Notes under the pieces: generated by a model | Told to the model about the DNA's origin: nothing | Database searches by the model: none | What the model saw: only the letters and a program-made list of their open reading frames with translations | Source of the DNA: CALBRZ01 sp964511065 | Lineage (GTDB): Bacteria > Planctomycetota > Planctomycetia > Pirellulales > S012-138 | NCBI GenBank assembly: GCA_964511065.1 | Contig: CAZEEG010000002.1 | Coordinates: forward strand, 43,468 to 107,467 | Direction of reading: 5' to 3' | Length of the DNA: 64,000 nucleotides | Shown: positions 17,295 to 26,497 of the stretch, piece by piece | Layout of the letters: every line of letters starts with the position of its first letter | Position numbering within the stretch: position 1 is the stretch's first letter | Translations under genes and position numbers: made by a program

Positions 17295-20200
17295 ATGAAC
17301 TCACGCCAGTATGCCGCTTCGCCCAGCGAAGGTGCCGCGAACCTGATCGAGGTCTTTCGCCGCCGCGTTGCCGAACAGCCCGATGATCTGCTGTATACCT
17401 TCCTCCACGATGACGAGGGCCAGATAAGCCGCCGGACCTACGGCCAGATCGATCGCGAGGCCCGCGCGATTGCCTGCCGTTTGCAGCAACTTGGCCTGCA
17501 AGGACAACGGGCGCTGTTGATTTACGACCCTGGCTTGGAGTTCACCACGGCCCTGGTAGGCTGCCTGTATGCGGGCGTGATCGCCGTACCGGCTTATCCG
17601 CCCGATCCCATGCGCAGCCACCGCGTGATCCCGCGTTTGCAGTCCATCGCGACCAATGCCCAAGGCACCGTGCTTTTGACGTCCAGGAGCCTTGCGGAAT
17701 GGGCCGAGGGCCTGTTCAGCCGGCTGGATGGGATCGAAGCCGTACTGGCCACCGACGAGATCGACCTGGCCCTGGCCGAGCAGTGGCAACAACCGCCCAC
17801 CGATCGCGACACGGTGGCCATTCTCCAATACACCTCGGGCTCCACCGGCGCACCGCGAGGCGTGGTGATCGACCATGGCAACCTGATTGCCAACCTCTCG
17901 CAGATTCACATGCTGCTGCACGATGAAACCAACGTGCTCTGCAGTTGGCTGCCGCCGTATCACGACATGGGCCTGATGGGCCACCTGCTCAGTTGGCATA
18001 GCGCGCGGCATATCGTATTCTTGTCCCCCCTGGCGTTCTTCCAGCGGCCGGTGCGCTGGCTGCGGACCTTTGCCGACTACGGGGTTACGTGCAGCGCTGC
18101 GCCGGATTTTGCCTTCGACCACTGCATCCAAAAGGTCAGCGCCGAGGATCGTGCAACGCTCGACCTGAGCAACTGGCAAGTGGCCCTCAACGGCGCCGAA
18201 ATGATCCGGCCGGAAACCCTGGAACGGTTCCTGGAAGTCTTCGGCCCCTGCGGCATGCGGCGCGAAGCCTTCTATCCCAGCTACGGGATGGCCGAGGGCA
18301 CCGTGATGGTGTCCGGCGGCGTTCGCAGCGCACCGTACATCACCAAGACCGTCGATCTCACCGCCCTGAGTGAGAATCGCGTAGTCGAAGTCGACGCCGA
18401 TGCGGACAACGCCCGCACCTTCGTTGGTTGCGGAAATGCAGTCCCCGGTGGAAAAGTCATCATCGTCGATCCCGATTCGCTCCAGCGGTTGCCCGACGGC
18501 GAAGTGGGCGAAATCTGGACCGCTGGCCCCAACGTGGCCCGCGGCTACTGGAACAACCCGGAAGCCACCGAGGAACGGTTCCGCGCCTTCACCGCCGATG
18601 GCGACGGCCCGTATCTCCGCACGGGCGACATGGGATTCTTGGATCAAGGCGAGGTCTTCGTCACGGGCCGGTTGAAGGACGTAATCATTGTCTGGGGCCG
18701 TAACCATTACCCGCAGGATATTGAGCAAACGGTCGAGAGCATCCATCCCGACCTCAAGCGGTATGGCGCGGCCGTGTTCAGCGCGGAGATTGAAGGCCGC
18801 GAACGTGTAGTGCTGGTGCAGGAGATTCGCCGCCCGCAAAAGCATGACCTGGACAAGCTGCTGGAGGACATCCGCAACGAGGTCGCCGCCGAGCATCAAA
18901 TTCCGCTGGACGTGATCGTGCTGATCAAGTTGGGCGAGTTGCCCAAGACCTCCAGCGGCAAGATTCAGCGGAGCATCGCGAGGGAACAGTTCCTGGCCGG
19001 TGCACTGGACGAAGTGGCGCGCTGGGAAGGCGAGTTCAAGCCGATCCGATTGCCCAAACCCGAGGAGTACGTCGCCCCCAGCACCGCCACCGAGAAGATT
19101 CTGGCAGAAGTGTGGCAGGAGGCGTTGGGCGTGGATCGTGTCGGCATCCACGACAATTTCTTTGACTTAGGGGGCCATTCGCTGCTGGCCACGCAGTTGG
19201 CGACGCGGCTGGCACCCCATTTCCAGATCGAAGTTCCGCTGCGCGACGTGTTCGAGCGGCCGACCATCGCCGCACTGGCCGAGTATATCGACCAGGCGAT
19301 GGGGAAGCGTGCCGGCGGCGCGGCCTCCATGCCCCGGGGATCGCAGGGCCAGAACGGTGAAACACGGCGCCAGAATGGTGAAGCACCCGGCCACCATGGT
19401 GAAATGCCGGGCCTCGATCACGCGCACGATCCGCTGGATGACATCCTGGCCGCCGTTGAGAACATGAGCGACGAAGAGGCGCAGCAGAAACTGGTCGAGA
19501 TCGATCCCAGCATCGCGCCGCGGCACCATGAGTACCTGATCATCGGGGCAGGCCCCGGCGGCTTGCAGTTGGGTTATTTCCTCCAGGCGGCCGGACGCGA
19601 CTACTGCATCCTGGAACGCGAAGCACAGGCGGGTTCGTCGTTCCAGAAGTTCCCCCGCCACCGCCGGTTGACCTCCATCAACAAGGTCTTTACCGGGTAC
19701 GACGACAACGAGATCAACCTGCGTTGGGACGGCAACTCGCTACTGGCCGACGACAGCGGCCCTCTGCTGAAAGACTTCACCAAGGAGTTCTACCCGCCGG
19801 CCGATGCCGTGGTGGAATACCTCAACGAGTACACCCAGCGCTACGAATTGAACGTACGGTATCAGACCAACGTCCGCCGCATCAGCCGCGATGGAGGCAT
19901 CTTCCGCGTGGTGGACGACCTGGGCCGGGTTCATACCTCGCGTGTCTTGGTGCTGGCTACCGGCGCCTCGCTCCCGTATCGGCCCAACATTCAAGGCATC
20001 GAACTGGCCGAAGATTACACGGAGATGTCGCTGGATTGCGACGATTACGTCGGGCAGCGGGTTCTGATCCTGGGTAAGGGAAACGCAGCGTTTGAAACGG
20101 CGAACCATCTGCTCGGCGTGGCTTCGCAGATTCACCTGATCGGTCCCCATCCCGTAAAGCTGGCCTGCAATACGCACCACCTGGGCGACTTGCACTCGGT

Positions 20201-21095
20201 CAATGGCGGCCTGCTGGATACCTGCCTGCTCAACCAGCAGAACGCGCTGCTGGATGCTCAACTGGTCAAGCTGGCGCAGCGCGACGACAAGATCGTGGCC
20301 ACCGTGTCCCAACTCCACGCCCGAGGCGAAGTGGAAGAACTGGAATACGACCGCGTGCTTTGCTGCACGGGCTTCCGGTTCGACGACAGCCTCTTCGACG
20401 AATCGTGCATTCCGGCCACGGCGATCACGGGCCGCTTCCCGGCCCAGACGGCCGCCTGGGAATCGACCAATGTACCCAACCTGTATTTCGCGGGTACGTT
20501 GATGCAGATGCGTGATTTCCAAGCGAAGCAAAGCGCTTTCACGAGCGGTTTTCGATACAACATCCACTTGTTGCACCGTCTGTTGGAGGCGCGCTATCAC
20601 GGCGTGCCGCTGCCGGCCTTGCAAGTGGAGTGTACGCCTGAAGCGATCGTCGAACAGATGGTTCACCGGGCCAATACCAGCTCGAGCCTGTGGCACCAGC
20701 ACGGCTACTTGTGCGATGCCCTGGTCATTCGCCCCGGCCAACCGGCCCTCTATTACGAGGACCTTTCCATCGACTACGTGGTGGAAAGCGAATTGGGACA
20801 GCACGAGCACTACTACCTGTTGACGATGGAGTATGGTAAGAACGTCGACGCGCATGCCGACCCACTCGCCCTGCCTGGTGCTAACACCAATGGGCTGCAC
20901 CGGCCCAAGACCACTACCGGGATTCACCCGGTCGTACGGCGGTACCATCGCGGCGCCAAGGTGGCCGAACACCACGTGGCCGACAACCTGCTTTCCGAGT
21001 TCAAGGACCCCATCCACGTGGAGCCGCAGTTGCGGTTCTTCCGCGAACAACTTGGTCTGGCTGGGGTGCCGACAACTCCCGCCGATTCCAAGTAA
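17295..21095 (+). CDS. Fatty acyl-AMP ligase - acyl carrier - FOXRED2-like flavoprotein fusion
   Basis: A 1266-residue three-part protein that starts the assembly line. (1) FAAL, residues about 10-580: YTSGSTGAPRG near 180, WLPPYHDMGLMGHLL, SAAPDFAFDHC, GRNHYPQDIE near 467 and the catalytic-Lys region KTSSGKIQR near 552 are the features that separate FAALs from amino-acid A domains. (2) Carrier domain about 600-675 with phosphopantetheine Ser629 in LGGHSLL. (3) A linker with three heptads (residues 685-705). (4) An FAD/NAD(P)H oxidoreductase, about 740-1240: YLIIGAGPGGLQLGYFL near 748 and VLILGKGNAAFETANHLLG near 925. This part strongly recalls eukaryotic FOXRED2/ERFAD (GRDY, RHRRLTSINK, NLRWDGNSLL, GDLHSVNGGLLDT). 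A GAAGGA nine bases before the ATG at 17295 sets the start. Acyl activation is well supported; oxidation of the tethered acyl chain is inference. Confidence 0.9.
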   Translation: MNSRQYAASPSEGAANLIEVFRRRVAEQPDDLLYTFLHDDEGQISRRTYGQIDREARAIACRLQQLGLQGQRALLIYDPGLEFTTALVGCLYAGVIAVPAYPPDPMRSHRVIPRLQSIATNAQGTVLLTSRSLAEWAEGLFSRLDGIEAVLATDEIDLALAEQWQQPPTDRDTVAILQYTSGSTGAPRGVVIDHGNLIANLSQIHMLLHDETNVLCSWLPPYHDMGLMGHLLSWHSARHIVFLSPLAFFQRPVRWLRTFADYGVTCSAAPDFAFDHCIQKVSAEDRATLDLSNWQVALNGAEMIRPETLERFLEVFGPCGMRREAFYPSYGMAEGTVMVSGGVRSAPYITKTVDLTALSENRVVEVDADADNARTFVGCGNAVPGGKVIIVDPDSLQRLPDGEVGEIWTAGPNVARGYWNNPEATEERFRAFTADGDGPYLRTGDMGFLDQGEVFVTGRLKDVIIVWGRNHYPQDIEQTVESIHPDLKRYGAAVFSAEIEGRERVVLVQEIRRPQKHDLDKLLEDIRNEVAAEHQIPLDVIVLIKLGELPKTSSGKIQRSIAREQFLAGALDEVARWEGEFKPIRLPKPEEYVAPSTATEKILAEVWQEALGVDRVGIHDNFFDLGGHSLLATQLATRLAPHFQIEVPLRDVFERPTIAALAEYIDQAMGKRAGGAASMPRGSQGQNGETRRQNGEAPGHHGEMPGLDHAHDPLDDILAAVENMSDEEAQQKLVEIDPSIAPRHHEYLIIGAGPGGLQLGYFLQAAGRDYCILEREAQAGSSFQKFPRHRRLTSINKVFTGYDDNEINLRWDGNSLLADDSGPLLKDFTKEFYPPADAVVEYLNEYTQRYELNVRYQTNVRRISRDGGIFRVVDDLGRVHTSRVLVLATGASLPYRPNIQGIELAEDYTEMSLDCDDYVGQRVLILGKGNAAFETANHLLGVASQIHLIGPHPVKLACNTHHLGDLHSVNGGLLDTCLLNQQNALLDAQLVKLAQRDDKIVATVSQLHARGEVEELEYDRVLCCTGFRFDDSLFDESCIPATAITGRFPAQTAAWESTNVPNLYFAGTLMQMRDFQAKQSAFTSGFRYNIHLLHRLLEARYHGVPLPALQVECTPEAIVEQMVHRANTSSSLWHQHGYLCDALVIRPGQPALYYEDLSIDYVVESELGQHEHYYLLTMEYGKNVDAHADPLALPGANTNGLHRPKTTTGIHPVVRRYHRGAKVAEHHVADNLLSEFKDPIHVEPQLRFFREQLGLAGVPTTPADSK
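19347..19409 (+). repeat. Three 21-base repeats in the interdomain linker
   Basis: Three consecutive seven-codon units encode GQNGETR, RQNGEAP and GHHGEMP between the carrier domain and the flavoprotein domain. They probably form a flexible tether. Confidence 0.75.
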
Positions 21096-21520
21096 GCTAA
21101 AGCCTTTGCCGGCCGTCGCCCTCCCTACAGCCTGTAACGCCGCGGCAAGCGGCCTTCAGTGAGGAGAGGCATCGGGCGGCAGCCTTCCCGGCCCCCTGTG
21201 GCGCTACCGTCATGCCACGGGGGGAAATTACTTGAAGGGCCCGTGAGCCCGCGGACGTTGCAGAACATGCCGGCCGATTCGACATGACGAACGCGTACGA
21301 TACAGCGGTGAGGCCAACCTGGGCCCTTCAGCCTCGGTTGGTGGCGCTTTACCTTCGTGCCGCCCCCGGGTGGCACGCGGTGTGACCGCCCAGTACGGTG
21401 CGGGTCGCGATGCATGGACTGGCGCGACCTTTCGGGCACGGATTGCTTCCAAACCCGTTCCCCCCACGCAACCACTCTCCTCTCTGTCTGCGCGGAACCA
21501 GGCGGTTCCGATCACCGTCC
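21096..21520. other. 425-base gap inside the assembly-line cluster
   Basis: No gene. CGTGCC (21356-21361) and GGCACG (21372-21377) enclose GCCCCCGGGT, a strong GC hairpin without a T run. The gap is much larger than the six bases between the next two genes, so a second promoter or a processing site may be here. Confidence 0.45.
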
Positions 21521-24500
21521 ATGAAACACAAGCACTTGGCCGAACGTCTCAAACATCTTTCGCCAGCCAAGCGGGCCTTGGTGGAAAAACTGCTTCAACA
21601 GCAGGCCGAAGCAGATGCCACCGCGGATGCCCAGTCGCACGCAGCCAACGGCGAACGTGGTGTGCCCTCAAGCACCAGTGTAGCGACCGCGGCGGACGCC
21701 GCGCCAACGCCGGCGAGTATGGTATCGCCCGAGGGTCAGCATCCGCCGCGGCCATCGGAAGGTCCGCTTTCGTTTGGGCAGCAACGGCTATGGTTCCTGG
21801 ATCAGCTTGAACCGGGCGCCGCCTTTTACAACGTGTCGGCGGCAGTGCGGCTCGAAGGACCAGTCGATTCGCGGCTATTACGCCAAGCGCTCGAAGCCGC
21901 GGTGCAGCGGCACGAAGCGCTTCGCACGCGATTTCGCAACCGCGACGGCCAACCTTACCAGCAAGTGATGCCGAGCTTGCCGCCGCTGTGGCGCGAGGTT
22001 GATCTTTCAGCCCTGGCACCTGAGGAACGCGACGCAAAGTTGCAGGAATATGCCATCGAAGAAGCCAATCGGCCGTTCGACCTGGCAACCGGTCCACTGG
22101 TTCGCGCGGTGCTGTTTCAACTCGGCCCCCAGTCGCAAGTGCTGCTGTTGGTACTGCACCACATTGTGTGCGATGGCTGGTCTCTGGCCGTGCTGCGTTA
22201 CGAACTGGCTGCCTACTACGAAGCCGTGGCGCAGGGAAAACCCAATCCGCTCCCGCCTCTGAGCCGGCAATACATCGATTACGCGCTCTGGCAGCGGGAG
22301 TGGATCCAGGGCGAATCGTTCGCCCGGCAGCTTGCCTATTGGCGGCAACGGCTGGAAGGCTCGCCCCCTTGGCTGGAACTGCCAACCGATTTCCCCCGGC
22401 CGGCAGTACAGACCTTCCGCGGTGCCACGGTGCGGGCGCCCCTTTCAGCCGAGTTAAGCGACGCCCTGAAACAACTCGCCCGGGCGCACCAGGCCACGCC
22501 GTTCATGGTGCTGCTGGCCGCCTGGCAGGTGTTGTTGTCGCGGATCTCGGGCAGTCCCGATATTTGGGTCGGCACGCCGGTGGCCGGCCGCAGCCGGGCG
22601 GAGTTTGAACCGCTGGTTGGCTTCTTCGTCAACACGCTGGTCTTGCGGGGAGAGATCACTCCCAATGCCAGCTTCTGTGAGTATTTGGATCAAGTCCGCC
22701 AGAACACGCTCGATGCCTTCGACCATCAAGGTGTGCCGTTCGAGCGCCTGGTGGAAGCCATCCAGCCCCAACGCGACCTGAGTCGCACCCCGCTGTTCCA
22801 GACCATGTTCGTGCTGCAGAACGCGCCGGTCGCATCGCACCGCCTGGCCGACTTGAGCATTGCCGACGTGGACCTGGGACACGTCCAGGCTACCAACTTC
22901 GATCTCACGCTCAACGTCAGCCAGGGACGGCAGTTCGACCTGCTGTTGGTGTACAACCGCGACCTGTTCCGGCCGGAATCCGCCCAACGATTGCTCGACG
23001 CATTCAAGAGCCTGCTGGAAGCCATCGCCCGGAATCCTCACCGGGCCGTCAGCGACCTGCCGCTGCTCAACACCGCCCAGCGGCGCGAGCAACTGCTTGA
23101 ATGGAATGCGGCCGCGGATCAACGGCGGATCGGACACGTGGCGGCCGCCTTTGCCGAGCAGGTCGCCCGCACGCCCGATGCCGTGGCCGTGGACGATGGG
23201 CATACGGGGCTGACCTACGCTCAGCTCGATCGCCGCGCCAACCAGGTTGCGCACTACCTCCGCAGTCGTGGCATTGGCACCGAAGATGTCGTGGGGGTTT
23301 GCTTCGAGCGCTGCATCGACTTCTACCCGGCTCTGCTGGGTATCTTCAAGGCCGGGGCCGCATACACGCCGCTGGACCCCACCTGGCCAGCGGCCCGTTT
23401 GCAGATGATGGTCGAAGATGCGGACCTGCGGATCGTGCTTTCGCACACCCCGGCGGCGAGCCAACTGCCGGACCTGGTGGCGGCTTCGCCGGCCTCGGAT
23501 GCAGCTTCGGATTCAGAGGGCGATGCTGCGCCATCGGCCGAGGCTGCCGAATCGGCGCCGCTGGTGATTGCCGTCGATCAATTGCCGGAGCTGGCGTCGT
23601 TCCCCGAAACGCCGCCGCTGCCGCCCGAGGCGTACGATCCCTCGTCGTTGGCGTACGTGATCTTTACGTCGGGCTCCACGGGTCGGCCCAAGGGCGTGGA
23701 AGTCGAAAATGCCGGCCTGGTGAACCATGCGCACGTCATCATCGAGGCCGCGCAATTGGAGCCCGGCGATCGGATGCTCCAGTACCTCTCGCTCAGCTTC
23801 GACGCGGCCGGCGAGGAAATCTATCCCACGCTGCTTTCCGGCGCCACGCTGGTTGTGCATCCCGCGCCACTGGAGCTGACCGGCGGCGATGCGCTGGCCT
23901 GGTCGAAGCAGCACGGCGTCAATCTGCTGCACGTTCCGCCCGCCGTGTGGCAGCAAATGGTGGAGGTTGCGGAGCGCGAACCGGCCGCGGCCACACACCT
24001 GAAGGCGTTTCTCACCGGCGGCGATTCGCTATCGGCCGACTTGGTTCGTAGCTGGCTGAAGCATACCGGCGTGCCGATCATCTATCTGTATGGCGTGACC
24101 GAAGCCACGATCACCAGCACCATGTACATCGCCAGCGATGTCCAGCAGGTGCCCGACCGCCCCAGGCTGCCCATCGGCCGCCCCATCAGCGGCAACGAGG
24201 TTTACATCGTCGATGAGCGGTTGCAGCCGCTTCCCGTTGGGGTGGCGGGCGAACTGGTGCTGGCAGGGGTGGGCGTGGCCCGGGGTTACCGCCGCGCGGC
24301 CGGTTCGTCGGCGGCCCGGTTCATACCTCACCCGTTCAATCCTCGCGGTGGGCGGGCGTTCCGGACGGGCGACCTGGCCCGCTTCCTGGACGACGGCAAC
24401 ATCGAATTCATCGGCCGGGTCGATCACCAGGTGAAAGTCCGCGGATATCGGATCGAGTTGGGCGAGATCGAAACGGCCCTGGTCCAGCATCCCCAGGTTG

Positions 24501-26491
24501 CCGAGTGCGTTGTGATCGCCCGCGAGGACCAACCCGGCCGCAAACGGCTGGTGGCCTACTACGTTCCCGAAGCAATGGCGGAGGAGGCCCGGGCGTCAGC
24601 CGCCCTGGTGGCCAGGAGCAGCGATAACGACGAGCGGCCACCGGCCGTGCCTGTGGAAGAACTGCTGGAGCACCTGGAAAACCATCTGCCATCGTACATG
24701 TTGCCCGCGGCGTTTGTGCCGATGGCGATGCTTCCGCGCGAACACAACGGCCGCATTGCGCGGCATCTGCTGCCGGTGCCCGACTCGTCGCGGCCGGAAA
24801 TGCGCCAGGCCTTCGTGGCGCCGCAAACCGAGGTCGAACAGAAGCTGGCCCACATCTGGGGCGAGGTCCTCGGCCTGGAGCAAGTGGGTCGCCACGACAA
24901 TTTCTTCGAGTTGGGTGGCGACTCCATCCTCACCATTCAAGTGATCGCCAGGGCCTCGGCGGCTGGCTTGCGGCTCAATCCCAAGCAGCTATTTCTCAAT
25001 CAAACGATTGCCGAGTTGGCCCAGGTGGCCGGGACCGGCCCGGAAATCATCGCCGAGCAGGGCGAGGTGGTGGGCCCCACGCCGCTGACACCGATCCAGC
25101 GCGAGTTCCTCGCCCAGCGGCTGGAAAATCCCCATCACTTTAACCAGGCGGTCCTGCTGGTCCCCGGCGAAGCGTTGACCCCTTCGCTCGTGGCAAGCGC
25201 CTTACGGCGGTTGGTGATCCAGCATGATGCCTTGCGGCTGCGCCTGCAGACCGATAGCCAAGGTGCCACCGTGCAGCACACGGTCGGCGTCGGGGAGGCC
25301 GATCTCGATGGACTGTTGATTCGCCGAAGGGTTGCGGATACCGGCGAACTGGCCGCGGAGCTTGCCGAGGTTCAAGCGAGCCTGAACGTCCGCACCGGGC
25401 CGCTGCTGCGCGCGGCGTGGATCGACGTGGTCGGGCAGGAGCCGCGCCTGCTGCTGGTGATTCACCACTTGGCCGTAGACGCCGTAAGCTGGCGGATTCT
25501 GGTGGAAGACCTCCAGACGCTGTGCCATGGTTTGCTCCAATCGCTCGATGCCCCGCTGCCGGCCAAGACCACCAGTTTCCAGGATTGGGCCCGGCGGCTG
25601 GAAGAAGAAGCCGCTACCCCGCAGCGTCTCGCGGAACAGGCCCACTGGTTGGAAACCCTGCGGGTTCCCGGTGCCATCCCCGTCGATCATCCCGAGGGAA
25701 GCAACTGCGCCGGCGATATCCAGCGGCACACCTCTTTGCTCACGGCGGAGGAAACCCAGGCCCTGCTGCAGCAGGTGCCTTCGGCTTACCGCACCCAGAT
25801 CCATGAAACGCTGCTGGCGGCCCTGGCCATGACGCTGGCCGATTGGACCGGCTATCGCCGCTGGCGGATCGACCTGGAAGGGCACGGCCGAGCCGATCTC
25901 GACGAGCGGTACGACTTGAGCCGTACCGTCGGCTGGTTCACCACGTTGTACCCGGTGCAGATTCGAGCGGTGGCCCCGGACGATCCGCGTCAAATGTTGA
26001 TCGACACCAAGGAGATGCTCCGCGCGGTGCCCGATGGTGGGCTGGGCTTTGGCCTGCTGCGGTGGCTCCATCCGGACGCCGCGGTGCGCGAGCCGTTGGA
26101 AATCACGCCCCGCGAGCCCGCGGCGATTTGCTTTAACTACCTGGGGCAGTTCGATCAGTCGCTCCCGCCCGGCGCGCTGTTCCGCCTGGCCGACGAGGAC
26201 GCCGGACCGCTCCACGATCCGGCGAATCAGCGGCGTCATCAGGTGGAACTGTTGTCGCACATTCACGGGGGATGCCTGCACGTGCAGTGGGTATACAGCG
26301 GCAAGCAATTTGAACGGTCCACCATCGAGCAGGTTGCCGGTGCCTACCTGGCAGCCATCCGCACGTTGATTGCCCACTGCCAGTCGCCCGATGCCGGTTC
26401 GTTCACCCCCTCCGACTTCCCCCTGGCCGAACTGGATGCCGAGGACCTCGAATCGCTTTCGGCTTTGCTGGATGATGATGCAGGGGAATGA
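21521..26491 (+). CDS. Nonribosomal peptide synthetase module C-A-T-E
   Basis: A 1656-residue module. C domain from about residue 80, with HHIVCDGW near 213. A domain about 540-1085: A3 FTSGSTGRPKGVE near 715, FDAAGEEIYPT, YLYGVTEATITS, A7 RTGDLARF near 948, A8 VDHQVKVRGYRIELGEIE. T domain with Ser1135 in LGGDSIL, the form usual before an epimerase. E domain about 1170-1640: HHLAVDAVSWRIL (first His 1315), LEGHGR, RTVGWFTTLYP and FNYLGQFD. It should add one residue to the acyl chain and invert it. Oddity: the A10 motif reads NGRIAR, so the catalytic Lys of NGK is Arg1078. Pocket residues aligned by eye to GrsA read D-A-E-H-L-G-L-I-T, which I cannot assign to an amino acid. ATG at 21521. Confidence 0.92.
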   Translation: MKHKHLAERLKHLSPAKRALVEKLLQQQAEADATADAQSHAANGERGVPSSTSVATAADAAPTPASMVSPEGQHPPRPSEGPLSFGQQRLWFLDQLEPGAAFYNVSAAVRLEGPVDSRLLRQALEAAVQRHEALRTRFRNRDGQPYQQVMPSLPPLWREVDLSALAPEERDAKLQEYAIEEANRPFDLATGPLVRAVLFQLGPQSQVLLLVLHHIVCDGWSLAVLRYELAAYYEAVAQGKPNPLPPLSRQYIDYALWQREWIQGESFARQLAYWRQRLEGSPPWLELPTDFPRPAVQTFRGATVRAPLSAELSDALKQLARAHQATPFMVLLAAWQVLLSRISGSPDIWVGTPVAGRSRAEFEPLVGFFVNTLVLRGEITPNASFCEYLDQVRQNTLDAFDHQGVPFERLVEAIQPQRDLSRTPLFQTMFVLQNAPVASHRLADLSIADVDLGHVQATNFDLTLNVSQGRQFDLLLVYNRDLFRPESAQRLLDAFKSLLEAIARNPHRAVSDLPLLNTAQRREQLLEWNAAADQRRIGHVAAAFAEQVARTPDAVAVDDGHTGLTYAQLDRRANQVAHYLRSRGIGTEDVVGVCFERCIDFYPALLGIFKAGAAYTPLDPTWPAARLQMMVEDADLRIVLSHTPAASQLPDLVAASPASDAASDSEGDAAPSAEAAESAPLVIAVDQLPELASFPETPPLPPEAYDPSSLAYVIFTSGSTGRPKGVEVENAGLVNHAHVIIEAAQLEPGDRMLQYLSLSFDAAGEEIYPTLLSGATLVVHPAPLELTGGDALAWSKQHGVNLLHVPPAVWQQMVEVAEREPAAATHLKAFLTGGDSLSADLVRSWLKHTGVPIIYLYGVTEATITSTMYIASDVQQVPDRPRLPIGRPISGNEVYIVDERLQPLPVGVAGELVLAGVGVARGYRRAAGSSAARFIPHPFNPRGGRAFRTGDLARFLDDGNIEFIGRVDHQVKVRGYRIELGEIETALVQHPQVAECVVIAREDQPGRKRLVAYYVPEAMAEEARASAALVARSSDNDERPPAVPVEELLEHLENHLPSYMLPAAFVPMAMLPREHNGRIARHLLPVPDSSRPEMRQAFVAPQTEVEQKLAHIWGEVLGLEQVGRHDNFFELGGDSILTIQVIARASAAGLRLNPKQLFLNQTIAELAQVAGTGPEIIAEQGEVVGPTPLTPIQREFLAQRLENPHHFNQAVLLVPGEALTPSLVASALRRLVIQHDALRLRLQTDSQGATVQHTVGVGEADLDGLLIRRRVADTGELAAELAEVQASLNVRTGPLLRAAWIDVVGQEPRLLLVIHHLAVDAVSWRILVEDLQTLCHGLLQSLDAPLPAKTTSFQDWARRLEEEAATPQRLAEQAHWLETLRVPGAIPVDHPEGSNCAGDIQRHTSLLTAEETQALLQQVPSAYRTQIHETLLAALAMTLADWTGYRRWRIDLEGHGRADLDERYDLSRTVGWFTTLYPVQIRAVAPDDPRQMLIDTKEMLRAVPDGGLGFGLLRWLHPDAAVREPLEITPREPAAICFNYLGQFDQSLPPGALFRLADEDAGPLHDPANQRRHQVELLSHIHGGCLHVQWVYSGKQFERSTIEQVAGAYLAAIRTLIAHCQSPDAGSFTPSDFPLAELDAEDLESLSALLDDDAGE

Positions 26492-26497
26492 TCTGCG

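Noticed and set aside
17301..19151. 616-codon open frame on the minus strand, opposite the FAAL region
   Set aside because: Antisense to a clear FAAL domain; the translation is His/Gln/Arg-rich with no family pattern. Long antisense frames are normal in GC-rich genes with third-position bias.
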